The position numbers and the translations under genes were made by a program. The notes beneath the pieces were generated by a model, which saw nothing but the letters and a program-made list of their open reading frames with translations, did no database searches and was not told the origin of the DNA. DNA of 64,000 nt from Serpula lacrymans var. lacrymans S7.9 (Eukaryota; Basidiomycota; Agaricomycetes; Boletales; Serpulaceae), in NCBI RefSeq assembly GCF_000218685.1, contig NW_006763297.1, positions 1,702,249 to 1,766,248 on the forward strand, written 5' to 3'. Positions 53,193 to 64,000 of the stretch are shown here, one piece after another. Position 1 is the stretch's first letter, and each line of letters starts with the position of its first letter.

Positions 53193-54764
53193 TTAGACTC
53201 TCCTTGCTTTTGGTTTCTCGCTAGATAGTTTATTTGTGCGTTTAACGGCAGTGATTTTGCGCCTTTTCTCTGGTATCGCAGTGGTTTTTGTATTTCCTCG
53301 ACGAGCAGCTTGAGAGATATGCTGGACCCCATACATTTCTTGATCGTTATTCTGCAAATCATTACAGATGATTCAACACAAGCGCTGTCACGATATGCAA
53401 AGAACGGACCTCAGGACACATCATTAGTTCGTCTTCATCGTCTGAATCTTCCGCGAGAGAGTGCCCATCTCCTGAGCTTTGGCTATTCTCGACTTCCTCT
53501 ATCTCACTTTGGCTTTCGATCTCATCCTGTACTGCTTTACGAGTACGCTTCTTCGTGCGCGTCTGTCGTGCAGAACGCGATGGGGGAGCTTCCAAGTTGA
53601 CAGCAGGAGCTGAGGAGGATGTAGACGCAGAAGGCGAGGGGTCGGAAACATTGCCATCAAAGCTCTCTTCTTTTACAGGTATCTGTACGACAGCCTTTAC
53701 GCGTCGAATGAATGTAGTCCGAGAGCCTGGAGTATCCCCATCTCCATTGTGTTGTGGTTCACCACGAGAGGGGATTTCCACTGAGAAGGTTTTACCCTTC
53801 CCAACCTTTTGCCTGATATTCCTCTGGTGCTCGCTTACTGGCGTCGGCAGTTGTGTTATCGCAAATTTTCCGGGAGCCCTATCACGCGCGGCAGCTAGAG
53901 GTTTATCCATGAGAGAGCTGGGCCTTTGAGAGTCGGTTTGAGATTTTGCTGAACTGGTGGAAGGCATATCTTGAGAAGCGGGACTCGCGGACGCGTAATT
54001 TGAAAGGTGATGCGATCTTGACGATATTGACATGTTTGTGTCTGTGTATCTGACCTTTGGAGTAAAGGGAAGCGATGGAGTACTTGTCTGGTACTGCAAG
54101 CGAAAGCTGAATTCCAGTGGGAGGTATATGCGCGCATATAATCACGTACGTTTAATTGCTCGCTTATAAGCTCGTCTACCCTCAAGGATAGCTTACATCG
54201 TTCTTGTTCGACTCTCAAAAACTGCTCTTTCCAGCTGATGGCCTCCTGTCGTGAGGTCTCTTCTAAGCGTAAGCACTGATTCTTCCATTGGGTTGCTTCA
54301 TGTCGGAGCTGAGCGATGGTCTCCGTTTGATGTTTTACCTACGTTTTTATCAGCTTAAACTGCATATCTGCAACAAACACTCGCGTCGTACAGTCATATC
54401 AGCCTGTTCTGCCTACAAGTAACAAATGTCAGTGGGACATTCAGCAAGATGATAAGATGCAATACCGCTGTCTTCCAAGCACCTGCTTCTTCTTTCCAAA
54501 CCTGTTCATCGCTCCTGGATGCATGCAGAGCCTTGAGTGCATCGTCACGTTCACGTCGCGCCTCCCGCGTCTCTGTGGACACTTTCGCCACTTCGACGCG
54601 AGCCTGGTCTTGAACTGTTGCAAACTAGATGAGAATGGATGTTACTTGTCATTTATGTAACTGTAATGAAACGTAAGAACACATACTGCGAGATTTGCAG
54701 CTTTGGTAAATGAAGCCAAAGCATCAGTAAGGATTATGGATGGTGGGGAGGATGTGGTTGCCAT
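53193..54764 (-). CDS. Coiled-coil protein with charged, disordered tail
   Basis: Not recognised. Minus-strand exons: 54764-54687 (MATTSSPPSIILTDALASFT...), 54624-54466, a 21-base exon AEQADMT near 54415, then KHQTETIAQLRHEATQWKNQ... to LISEQLN, a long exon from YQTSTPSLPF to MMCPE and a last exon NNDQEMYGVQHISQ... ending KPKARRV at 53193. The first half (about 140 residues) is heptad-rich and polar, with repeated WK-containing segments, so probably a coiled coil. The second half is Ser/Pro/Thr-rich with basic clusters (RQTRTKKRTRK, PEKRRKITAVKR) that look like nuclear localisation signals and an acidic run (DSDDEDE). A nuclear or chromosomal scaffold role is only a guess. All introns have GT...AG ends and keep frame. 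Confidence 0.75.
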
Positions 54765-55134
54765 CGTCGCAGGTCAAGTCGCGTCTCGGCAATGTCCGGT
54801 TTCGTCCGTCTGCTTTTGACTGTAGCAACACCGCAAATGCTGGTACAGCTACTGCAAGCATTATGATAACAATAGCAACACTGTTACTTTCACAAATACT
54901 CGAGGTCTCTCTCCCCGGATTCTAGATTTCTCCACTCTTTTTTTGTGCAATTCGGTTTCTGACGAAATATGCTCCAGTTTTCCTGGATACTGACGTTCAG
55001 AATCAGGCCTGACATCACACTGACGCAATACGAGACACAGTCTGAATACGACCCCAGCGAGTATATATACTCCAATCCAGAAGTACTATCAAACATCCCG
55101 TTATCTAAACACTGCCCATAATCAAACCTTGTTC

Positions 55135-55523
55135 ATGATGTCCACCCTACACGAAAGATCCAAAGATGCCAAAAAGCTAGGCAGCGCTACTACCAACACC
55201 GATCAGACGTTCAAGAGGGAATATCAGGTTGTTGGTAAACCCGAAACAACAGATCATGATATCCATGAGGATTTTGTGAAGAATCCTCCTCAGGTGAGAG
55301 CCTTCCCCCTGCTCACTTTCATTCCATATCCTTATCATGTTAGTAGAATATCCCTGATGGATATCCTTCAGAAACCTCTCAGCCGCTAGGAAAGAAGGAG
55401 GGTGCTTATGAGAGGGAGACTTTGCAACCTGGTGTGCTGGGGCAAGAGGGAGTAGGAAGGCCCAAACACTCTGACGTTGAGGGTGAACTGATTAACGAAA
55501 ACTCTGTTCACTCCAATCGATGA
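55135..55523 (+). CDS. Small hydrophilic protein, 111 residues
   Basis: Two exons, 55135-55293 and 55347-55523, joined NPPQ-NIPDGYP. Starts MMSTLHERSKDAKKLG and ends INENSVHSNR. Highly charged and rich in E, K, G and P, with no membrane segment or known domain; such composition suggests an intrinsically disordered, possibly stress-related protein, which is inference only. It is divergent from the coiled-coil gene (about 370 bases between starts). Confidence 0.6.
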
Positions 55524-55730
55524 TCTCCAGGTGTAGGCTCTTGCTTACTGTTCCAGCAATGATGAAACTGTAAAATATATTGTATTTCATACCATTTTGC
55601 ATCCATTTATCATACATTCTCACCATATCCTGATCATGATATCCTGATTAAATGAGATACAGAGCTGCGTCGAGTTTTTTATTTTATTTTTTCACGCAAT
55701 AAGTTATGCAATGCTCAGATAATACAATTT

Positions 55731-57549
55731 TTACATGAGCTTAGCGCTACCATTCGAACTACCCTTTTTCAGTCTACGTCCAGTGGCGAACAGGAAGCTA
55801 TCCAGCAATGCTGCGACAGTCAATACTCCTCCCACAATGGCACATGTTCTGCTAACGTTTGAGCATACAATTCACAAAATGTAGATCACGACACTTACGA
55901 AGTAAGGAAATGCGCAAATGATTGCCTACCCTCCGAGTGGACTACAAGAATGGGTGATATTTCAAAGTTGAAGAAAGCCCCTGCAGTGAGAATCAGTATA
56001 TCACGTAAGTCTGTAGTAGTCTGCATATAGAAACATACCTGGCACGCCAGAAACCCCGTGTTGAGTAACAACACCCTCACCATTATCACCTCCCTGTGAG
56101 CCTTTGGATAGATCTCGCTCAAAGTGTGTGGCGCTATATTGGTGGGTATTGATCTGCGATCTCAAGTTAATAAACGGACCAAAGTAATAAGCATGAGGGG
56201 CCTACGGTTTTCCCATCAATAGTACGGAATTGCGTTGATACGACTTTGAGGAAATACTGGAACATATATTGCGCCTTATTCGTCTACAGTCAAACTATCA
56301 TTGAGCATCATCTTCTTGATTTACTATTAAAGTAAAATCAAACCTTTGCATTTAGTCCGTCCAGCGGATTTTCGGCTATGCCCATCCGCTGCTTCATGTC
56401 CTTCCCAAGCTTCGCCTTGTGGAGATTATACTCATCGTCGGTCATGAACGAGAACTCATGGATGACATGACTAAAGTCATGTCGGTTGTTGTCCTCGCGA
56501 AGGTAAGGTACCAATTCATAGAAGTTCCTAGAGCTGCTTTGGAATGACCTTCCTGGCGAGACATTAATATTCCCGATAACCTTGTTCACCCGAAGACGAC
56601 CAGAGATATTGCATCCTTCCTCCGCTTGGTCCTTCAGCTTTTCCGACCAACCTTCAGCCACACACTAGCCCCGACAAAAGACATGATTAATGACTTCCAA
56701 CTTTGAGTATCCTTCAAGCCTACCTGCTCAATATTATCTGGATTGTTAAAGCTCCACCCACGGTTGACATAGGCCTGTCGAACATCCTCGCAGCTGTTGC
56801 AGCACCCGCCTTCGGGCTCCACACCGCCGTAGCAAGATCCACAGTACCCGTTAGATCGTTGATCATTGAGCTTGTCTATTTCATTGCGTAATTCGCCATT
56901 GCGAGCGCCTGGTACAGGCCCGCCTTCAGGTGTAATACGTGTCTTGTGGATGTTGTGCGAGACGTCTCGTTGTTGCTCGCCAGAAATATCCATAATATCA
57001 AGACTTAACACTAGAGTAGGACGTCAGCGAAGAGTAACAATGCGATCAAGCAAGTGAAATCATCAGAACAGCCAGATAGGATTATGGGAAAGCAAATCCG
57101 GATCAAAAAAAAAATTGAATCTGTCAAACTCACAGTAACATGGAACGCGCGGGAATGTCATATTCATCCTTACACTCAGTTTTTCCCCTCTACTCCTATC
57201 CACGATAATTGACGTATCGACATTGACTGTCCGATAATCGAAAAATTCCATGGCCGTGAACGCTAAAATGATGGCAGCAGACAGAATCGTCACTGCAACC
57301 AAATCACCAGTCAATTACACTTGCAACTAACATCTCTCCTCTCCCATAATCTCACACTAAGGTAAGATCAGACTTACAGAAAGCGCCCGTGCGTGTCTTG
57401 ACTTTCACATCTTCTGTTGTCTGTGGGACGTTAGTCAATACGAGTTGCCGACGTGTCACCCACGTATGAGACCAGTGCTTCTGTAGCTAATTGCTCACCT
57501 TACCAAAGGCATCGACGCCTTTAAGGCCTGCCAGAAAACCCTTCGCCAT
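55731..57549 (-). CDS. ERV46: ER-Golgi cargo receptor Erv46 (ERGIC3 family)
   Basis: Membrane protein of COPII and COPI vesicles that cycles between ER and Golgi with Erv41 as a cargo retrieval receptor. Exon 1 encodes MAKGFLAGLKGVDAFGK; then TTEDVKVKTRTGAF and the first membrane span (LTILSAAIILAFTAMEFFDY). Lumenal part: VDTSIIVDRSRGEKL, LDIMDISGEQQ, the Cys-rich YCGSCYGG...GGCCNSCEDV, EGCNISGRLRVNKV, DFSHVIHEFSF, NPLDG and QYFLKVVSTQFRT. After ATHFERDL come GAFFNFEISPILVVHSEGRQSFAHFLTS and the second span (CAIVGGVLTVAALLDSFLF), ending KKGSSNGSAKLM at 55731. The two-span topology and cysteine clusters match the family. At least seven introns. Confidence 0.94.
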
Positions 57550-57847
57550 AGGACACTATTCCGAGCCTGGTGAAGACCAATAAAAATGAAGAAAAACAGA
57601 GAAATATATCAGACGAAGAGCTGTGTGGCTTGAGAGAGAGCACTGTGCTGTCCAGTTACACACGTGACTGGGGTAGCGACGTGTCACTCGGAATCATCTC
57701 GCCTTCGGAACGAGGATCACCTCGCAACAAACCCGATCTTTCTCCTCAGACTCGTGTGGTCTTGCCTGTGGTCTGAGCATATCCACAACTCTAGTTCATT
57801 GTCCCAAGGTAATAGCTAGATAACAAAGGTGCTAATATTGTACATCA

Positions 57848-60330
57848 TTATTGTAGTCCAATCCTATCAACGCCTTGCTTGACCTTGCCAATCAAATTCC
57901 TGACGCCATCTCTGATTCCGTCAGCTTGCACTCCCACATTGTCTGAACTGGACCGATAAACACCACTTCCAGCAGGTCCACCAAGGCTGACATTTACTCC
58001 GCCAAGGTTGAGATTCATTGCTGGAGCTGTACTCGCTGATTCCGGTGGAGGTTCGTACACTGATGCAGGAAAAGAAGCGGCTGCGGCACGGAACATCTCC
58101 AAGTAACTATTGACACTGGTCAGAAAGAGATCAAAGTGGAAAATAAAATGCGCCCAGACCTCGAAGAATTATGCACGCATGTTCCGCCGAGTAGGAGCCT
58201 TGTTCCATTAGATTCTTGATTTAGCAATGAAACAGTTCTTGCTTCCTCATAAGTGGTACCACCGATCATGAAGATTATAACGTCCTGGGGCCTAGTCCAC
58301 AATTAGCATCCTAACACATGTCGCATGTTGCACAGCAAAACATACCGCTGAAGACTAGCATTCGGCCCTGCTCCATCCAAAAAGGGATAACTGGTGTCCT
58401 TCAGTCGATCTCTGAATAGGTTTTCCAGAGTTTGGGACAAATGGGGTGTGTGCTGCGTATACACATTTTCGACGCCCTAAAACGGTTTACAATCAACTTC
58501 CATTGAGAATAAATAGCAATAGTACAAATTACCTTTAGTCCCTTTAGAGCAGATCGGCCTTTAGCAAGCAATGACTCGGTCGAGAACAAGTCATCCTGAC
58601 GCTGGTCAGAGCCAGAAATATTTAGCAATACGTAGACAAGCTATGATATGATTCAATTATATCAAATCGATTGTCTAGATGGATGAGAAAATGGCCGTAC
58701 TCGAGCATCCTCCTGTGGAACACCATTAGAGAGAAGTAGATTTATGAGAGAGGCAATGTTGCTGGTCTGAGTCTTTTGATAACGAAGAGCATACAGAGCA
58801 ACGATGCGCAACTTGTTCCATGGATTGATACTAGGATTCGTGATGATAGCCTGCACGTCCTGTTAAGAATGCTATCAGAGTCACCTTAACATAAAGATTT
58901 TGTGAATTTTACTCTGTAGTCTGATCCCGAGCTTGTTGCTAAACCCTGTTCTATCTCTCCCACCTCCAAGAGTTTATCTCTTTCAACTAGACGACTCAGC
59001 TCGCCCACCAGCGTAACGTGCTTGCTTACGTTCCCTCCGAGCTTCCTGAACTCTGGATATTCTTCGACAAAACGCTTCATATCGGATATTGAATTGATAG
59101 AAGACGGTGATTGTGCAAGGGAACGAGTTTGATAAGATTGAACATAGTTTCTCAGCGACGTGCCGAGGTCCCCGAACGTCGCGAGATGATGGCCTTGAAA
59201 GAATGGGTCGGTGGAAGTAGTAAGGGTGATTTCCTGTTAGCTGTTGGTTTACGCGAACTTCACTGGTGACGACACAAATAGCGCTTACTGTAAGGTCCTG
59301 TTGGATATCAGGTACCATGCTCAAGTTGACGCGACCATTTTGGATACCCAATAGCTCATGTACCATAGCTTGATATGTCCATTGCGAGAGGAGAGGAGTA
59401 ACTGGATCGTTCCTTCTGTCAAGAATTAATAGTACAGGGGCAACCTGAGTTAAACGGAAGTCGAAGAGGCTAGATTCTGTTTGTATGCGATTCTGTTGGA
59501 GTGGATGGTAAATATGATGCTTTCCAAGGCAGTGTGCAAATTCTTGATCCCCTTACCTGGACTTCGATTGCTAACTTCTTGGCCATGGAGCTCATCCTTT
59601 CATATCGGATAACGGGCTTCTTTTTTAAACTTAGAAGCACAGCTATAATGCCTTGCACTGAACGATCCAGTGCACTGGCGTCCCATAAGTTAGGAGATGA
59701 GCCATATAAAGGCTTATCAGCAGTTGGAGTATGGTTCAGAGAAAACAAAGACGGCAATAGAGGTGCATAGTCCGCGAAGTATTCCTGACATCTCTATCAG
59801 TTTACGTTTACTCCACAAAGAATTAGAGAAGCGCAAGTACCTGGACTTCCTTTACTACTTCATATTCATCTACTTCAGCTAGCCGTTCGATGGTGGCTTT
59901 ACTCAACACGTTGCTGAAATCTGGACGTGTTTTTCATGAGTAAGCAATGCACCGTGCACACGAGTCACCCCAATGATTCACCCACTGACACAGATAGTAC
60001 TCCCCGTACTTTGGCTCCTTAAGTTCCGTTGACAATGCTTCGATACTATCCGCACTGGGTTGAAGGAAACAAACACATTTCATGTGAGGCATGCGATCTC
60101 TCTTTTTGTTGTCTATCCGGTCTGTTAAGTAAACTTGATGGGACAGCAAGGTAGACTGGGTCGAGGCTAATGACACTATAGGCGTCTAGAAACGTCGACA
60201 AGGGCAGTATATTAAAGCCAGATGTAAAATAGATCCTTACCGTATGAGTATCCAACAGCAAGACTTTCATCGCAGAGGGTACTGCCACTAACTTTGCGAT
60301 GTACGCCTCGACTGCCCTGACCACGTCCAT
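57848..60330 (-). CDS. VPS45: Vacuolar sorting protein Vps45 (Sec1/Munc18 family)
   Basis: SM protein that binds syntaxin-type SNAREs at the trans-Golgi and endosome and drives membrane fusion. Exon 1 gives [18 protein letters not shown] and KVLLLDTHT. Then [80 protein letters not shown], the SM signature [80 protein letters not shown] and [13 protein letters not shown]. It ends [12 protein letters not shown] at 57848. About a dozen short introns. It lies on the same strand as and directly upstream of ERV46, with about 300 bases between; both act in vesicle traffic, but co-regulation is not shown. Confidence 0.95.
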
Positions 60331-62059
60331 CGTTGCCCAAAACTGAGTTATCCTCGATTGTATTCACTTGAGTAATATAATGACGCTGGAGTTGATAGTA
60401 AATATATGTTGCTTTTGCACTTTGCAGTGGAGGTACTTACTATTCCGAGTCCAAGGCGATAGTTGAGCCGAGTGCTGTCAGTGCCACACTGAACATTTCC
60501 GGCGCATCATCACATGACCCGCTTACGTATCACAGTATTCGTTACGATCACTTCAAGTTTCTTAAGCATCCGAATGTCCTGCGACCTCAAGATAAGGTGT
60601 TTGCTCGTAGTACAAGTCTTCATTATCACGATCCGTGCTGTTATCAGTTTGGTATCACTGTGTCATGGCTGCTGACCTCTTGCCTCGGGCAAGCCCATAG
60701 TCAGACGACTAAAATTTATCACGTTCCCGCTCTCCATATGTGCTTTCCTCCATCGATATCAAGATATAGTTTTGCCGTTGCTCGCATTGATTAATTGGTT
60801 TTAATATCCCTTGCGTTGGAGTCTATCACGACGGTCTGCATAGTGTGTACTAAAACCATGAGAATGGCTGCGAGATACATATACCCAGTCTAAAAATTTC
60901 CTCCCAAGGTCTGTCTCGACTTCTCCTCGCCCCAAATACCCGCTTGGCGCTCGCGTATGTCTCCTGTCTGTGATCACAAGTTATAAAATGCCTCCAAGGG
61001 TGGATAATCAGACAAATTGCATTGATCGGTCTTTCGCAGATGACATCGCCATCTGTTACAGTGTTTTCGTTTCCGCAAGATGCTTGCTGTCAGGCCGTGT
61101 TAGGAGCCATTTTTGCGACCACTCGGACACGTTGTATGTCTCATTGCATATTGTTGGTTCTGGGATAGGCAATGTATGCAAATGGGACAAGAGCGCAAAT
61201 TCCTCCGCTAAGCCAGCTTGCTTCGTTTGGTGAAATAACGTAAGGAAATGGGCCATTCGAGGTAACTTCTGTTTACCTTAAAACTTTGACGCCACATATA
61301 GACATACTACATACGACGGTGTTGACTCTGAAGAGACCCTATGTGCTTTTCCCCTGAGACTTGGCTGCTCATGGAACACGATGTTGGGGGACTGCTAGTA
61401 CATATGACAGCGCAAGCAAACCTCCGTCGCAGCATCCAGCCGCACCTTTCCTCGTATCACTCCAATCATTTCGAAGCCTTCATTTCCTTGCATTGTCGAT
61501 CTGCCAATCTTTTTGCCATCTCGTCCTGATTTGGCGGATGTAGTCAAATTTCGCGTGTAGCTGGGATGGGGTCTTATACTTAGAGTTTGACTTTTCAGCA
61601 ATGGAGATGTCTTTTTGTGCGCCTGTGGAGAGCATCAAGTCATGTAGCCTTCATGTGACTGCGAGACGTGTTGTAATATGGTACACGAGATCGTTGAGCT
61701 CGACACGTTAGGCTATGTTAAGCCACCATGGAACTGCTCAGCACTGTGCGGTAACTGCCGACCGCCCGACGACCACCCTTGCCCACTCCGCTGCTCCGCA
61801 CCACGAAGCATAGGAGTATCCCCGAAGAGTTATATCCAACCATCAAGCCAAGGGACATACGCTAGTCCAATCACCATGCTTATTTGCTGAAGCGCTCGAG
61901 ACGTCATCTCGCTTTCACCCGTCTGGTATTCTAGGTCAGGGTACCAGTTCACTAGAGTTTTTCAGGACATAGACTTGCTGCATGTTTTCCCTTCACTGCT
62001 CTTCAATGCTATTTAACCTCCTCCTTCCTGCAAAATGTCTGCCCACATCTCCACACGAC
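60331..62059. other. Intergenic, no gene recognised
   Basis: 1.7 kb between divergent VPS45 and the GSKIP-domain gene. Several ORFs of 60-90 codons (60597-60794, 60970-61233 and 61678-61890 plus; 61056-61256 minus) show no family resemblance or consistent splice sites. No tRNA-like B box or repeat of note. Confidence 0.5.
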
Positions 62060-62434
62060 ATGGATTCCTTCGCCCCGCCCTCCTTCTACTATGCTGAGCT
62101 CAAAAGAGCACTTGCCGAGCAATCTTTCGGACTCGCTCGGTTCGACGTGCTCAAGTCCTCCTCTCCCCACGAAGCTACGGCTTTCGTTACCCTCTTAGAG
62201 GGAAATACTATAAGGGTGTCTTTGACCACCCGTGGATATCAAGTACGCGTGTTCTTGCTTTCTTACGCCATGTCAATTAATCTTTCTCATCAGCTCGACG
62301 TCGGAGATGGCTGTGACTACAGCAAGAGAAGTCAGATATTTGAATCTATCGAAGGCCTGCTGCAGTCCGTCAGCAACATGTATGACAGAAGAAGACGAGA
62401 TGTTTTGTTCTCGAAGCTGGCTAATCTGTCATGA
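62060..62434 (+). CDS. GSKIP-domain protein, 107 residues
   Basis: Two exons, 62060-62242 and 62294-62434. Start at MDSFAPPSFYYAELKRALAE; an upstream in-frame ATG at 61982 would add 26 residues. The sequence fits the GSKIP domain (found in GSK3-beta interaction protein and at the end of CLU-type proteins): an ELKRALAEQSFG start, then ATAFVTLLEGNTIRVSLTTRG, then IFESIEGLLQSVSNMYDRRR and a terminal hydrophobic helix. In animals GSKIP bridges GSK3 and protein kinase A; the fungal role is not established. The intron (51 bases) has GTACGC...CATCAG ends and keeps the frame. Confidence 0.75.
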   Translation: MDSFAPPSFYYAELKRALAEQSFGLARFDVLKSSSPHEATAFVTLLEGNTIRVSLTTRGYQVRVFLLSYAMSINLSHQLDVGDGCDYSKRSQIFESIEGLLQSVSNMYDRRRRDVLFSKLANLS

Positions 62435-62852
62435 TTCTTACACGAGTTCGCATTTGACCCGCAAAAAAAATGTCTTACTAAAGACTCGCTTCAGTGTATG
62501 TTTCTTTTCGAGTGTCTTATCCTTCGAACACACATCGCTTATCCCGCCATTGTCATTCAGAATACCGCATGCTAATGTACTTATTCTATTACACTCTTCC
62601 CGTAATCAACGCATGAATACTTTACGTTCTGTCTTCTTTACTGACGCAGACCGCTTACCAAGGGCCGCTCACTCATCAACAAGGTGCTGTTATCTTGAAC
62701 TCATCTTTGCCGTTCCTTTAATCAGATAAGGATTTATTTAAGACTACATCAAGGGACTTACGGCACCATATTGCCTGTTATTCAATTGAGTGCTGTATTC
62801 CGAGCCATATGCACAGATTACGCCTTCTTTCCGGTATTAGAATTTCCCGTGA

Positions 62853-63850
62853 CTACTCAGCCAGGCTGCGAGTTTGCCTCCTTCTCTCCAGTGCACTCTC
62901 ATACATTTCCCTCGTGAACACATGCTCTTGCCTCGCGTCACTGATCACTTTCCCAATCCACTCCCTTTCCCTGTGGTTCCGTATGCAATTTGCCCACCAT
63001 CTGTCCATGCTGTCCCGAATACGAGGAGAGTTCAATTGATCGTTCTCGCTCTGCTCATTCAGGACATGCAGTAAAAATCCTGCATTCAGGTACTCGAAAC
63101 CGAACTCAGACAGGCATTTCAAGATGCGCGTGATACGCAGATTATTGTGGGATGATCCTAGTCATTGCCAAGTTAGTATGTCAGCAAGAGACCATCACGT
63201 TCGCTGGACTTACGAATGAGATTCTTGTATCGCGGAGCGTAGTTCCGTGGAGGTATCGAGCGACCCAATAGTCCGGTCTCAGGTGACACAAGACGCATCC
63301 CGTAAAAGTCGAGCATGAGCTTGTATGAACTCAGAATTCGCCCGAGGATGACAGGATCCGCCTTCATCTTGGCGATCTCGTGGGGCTGCAAGACTTGTGC
63401 TTCATAATTCATACCACCCTCTTGGATGGGAAACCTATGTTCCATACCGATAGAAACATAAGGCGATTGTGTGATTGTCAGCTGAGAATTTAGTGTAGAT
63501 CGCAGTAGGAAGACTCAACAGCCACTGTATAAATCCGTGGTTATACTCCAGCTCGTCATAATCTCCCATCCATCTGAGGAAAAGTAGTGATTGTGAAGTT
63601 AAACTGTCATTTGGATGTAGAGATAGTCCAAAACATACTGATCGTGGATTTCTTCGATCAAGAGATCACTAGGCTGGCAGCGCAGTTGGTTGGAGTAGAA
63701 CTTGTGGTTTGCCAATAGCTTAGAGTCGTCGCGTGCTCTTGGATAACCGTTGAGAAATTCTTGGACATCGCGAGGAGTGGTCATGGTATGAAAGTGACTG
63801 TGGCTAACAGCAGACACGAGTAAGAGTCGATGCGACAGAGAAGCCAGCAT
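62853..63850 (-). CDS. OGFr-conserved-region protein
   Basis: Minus-strand gene with at least four exons: MLASLSHRLLL... (or MTTPRDVQEFLNGYPRARD, ATG about 63784) to EEIHDQ; WMGDYDELEYNHGFIQWL; FPIQEGGMNYEAQVLQPHEI...LMLDFYGMRLV...YKNLIR; and SSHNNLRITRILKCLSEFG to a stop at 62853. The DELEYNHGFIQWLFPIQE...MN..A block with SYKLMLDFYGMRL is the hallmark of the opioid growth factor receptor conserved region, present in fungi with unknown role. Followed by LLHVLNEQSENDQL and a charged tail. Two start codons are possible; the longer one adds a hydrophobic 22-residue lead. Confidence 0.85.
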
Positions 63851-64000
63851 GGCGTCTAAATCAAACGAAGGAAGTCGACCTCAACCATATTTTTCTGGCT
63901 CCGTTCAATACTGGCGCAATTGAGAAAGACACTGTCGTCTCTTACAGGGCAACCTCTTCCAGGATTTCGATGCCAACGAGGCTCAACATTAAGCTAGAAG
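63851..64000. other. Right edge, too short to call
   Basis: An ATG at 63849 on the plus strand opens a 24-codon frame (MASKSNEGSRP...), overlapping the start codon of the minus-strand gene. A possible intron GTTCAATAC...TTACAG follows. Not enough sequence to decide. Confidence 0.2.

Noticed and set aside
57570..57776. 68-codon plus-strand ORF between ERV46 and VPS45
   Set aside because: Lies in the ERV46 promoter; no homology, no splice evidence.
61678..61890. 70-codon ORF with many Cys and Pro residues
   Set aside because: Looked briefly like a small secreted protein, but it has no signal peptide, no family resemblance and no clear gene structure.
1..64000. CRISPR arrays, bacterial operons or ribosome binding sites
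   Set aside because: Introns and retrotransposons show a eukaryotic genome; the repeats seen are not spacer-separated.

Overview
The window looks like a chromosome segment of a basidiomycete fungus, most likely an Agaricomycete. The evidence is many short introns of about 50-60 bases (GT...AG), fungal-type Ty3/Gypsy chromoviruses, fungal CACTA (Tnp2) and Harbinger transposons, a DUF6534 membrane protein and a CmcJ-like oxidoreductase. There is one 100-base assembly gap at 27959-28058. I do not assign a species.

Left part (1-22.7 kb) is a nest of mobile DNA. It starts with a palindrome-rich tandem repeat and relics of a Ty3 reverse transcriptase and a CACTA transposase. Next is a nearly pristine chromovirus, here Gypsy-1 (5584-13613), whose two 696-base LTRs differ at one base that I can see. 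It sits against the 3' end of another LTR element, family F3 (13624-15508), which carries a 245-codon ORF upstream of its TATA box. After that comes a CACTA element whose transposase (16353-19556) and second gene (20758-22719) are each interrupted by the same short repeat.

Middle part (22.7-40.6 kb) holds two inverted copies of a 1.6-kb segment carrying a CmcJ/NvfI-like oxidoreductase gene (23286-24287 minus, 39404-40401 plus) and a DUF6534 membrane protein gene. It also holds a Harbinger transposase split by a second chromovirus, Gypsy-2 (29531-36949, perfect TSD TGCAG). Gypsy-2 has itself been gutted by an antisense F3 LTR.

Right part (40.7-64 kb) is ordinary gene-dense euchromatin: deoxyhypusine hydroxylase (LIA1) divergent from MRT4, two tandem dipeptidyl-peptidase 5 genes, a kinase-like gene, a coiled-coil gene, a small hydrophilic gene, ERV46, VPS45, a GSKIP-domain gene and an OGFr-domain gene.

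The most unusual signal is in the two chromoviruses. Both appear to use Tf1-style self-priming: an 11-base stretch just downstream of the TATA box is the exact complement of the sequence next to the 5' LTR, and the two elements have different but internally matching pairs. Between transcription start and gag, Gypsy-1 has about 1,977 bases with no ATG in any frame. Yet this leader holds a long open region (ORF0, two overlapping frames) whose protein sequence is conserved in Gypsy-2, with the same +1 frame relation. A methionine-free conserved ORF in an AUG-free leader is the best candidate here for something undescribed.
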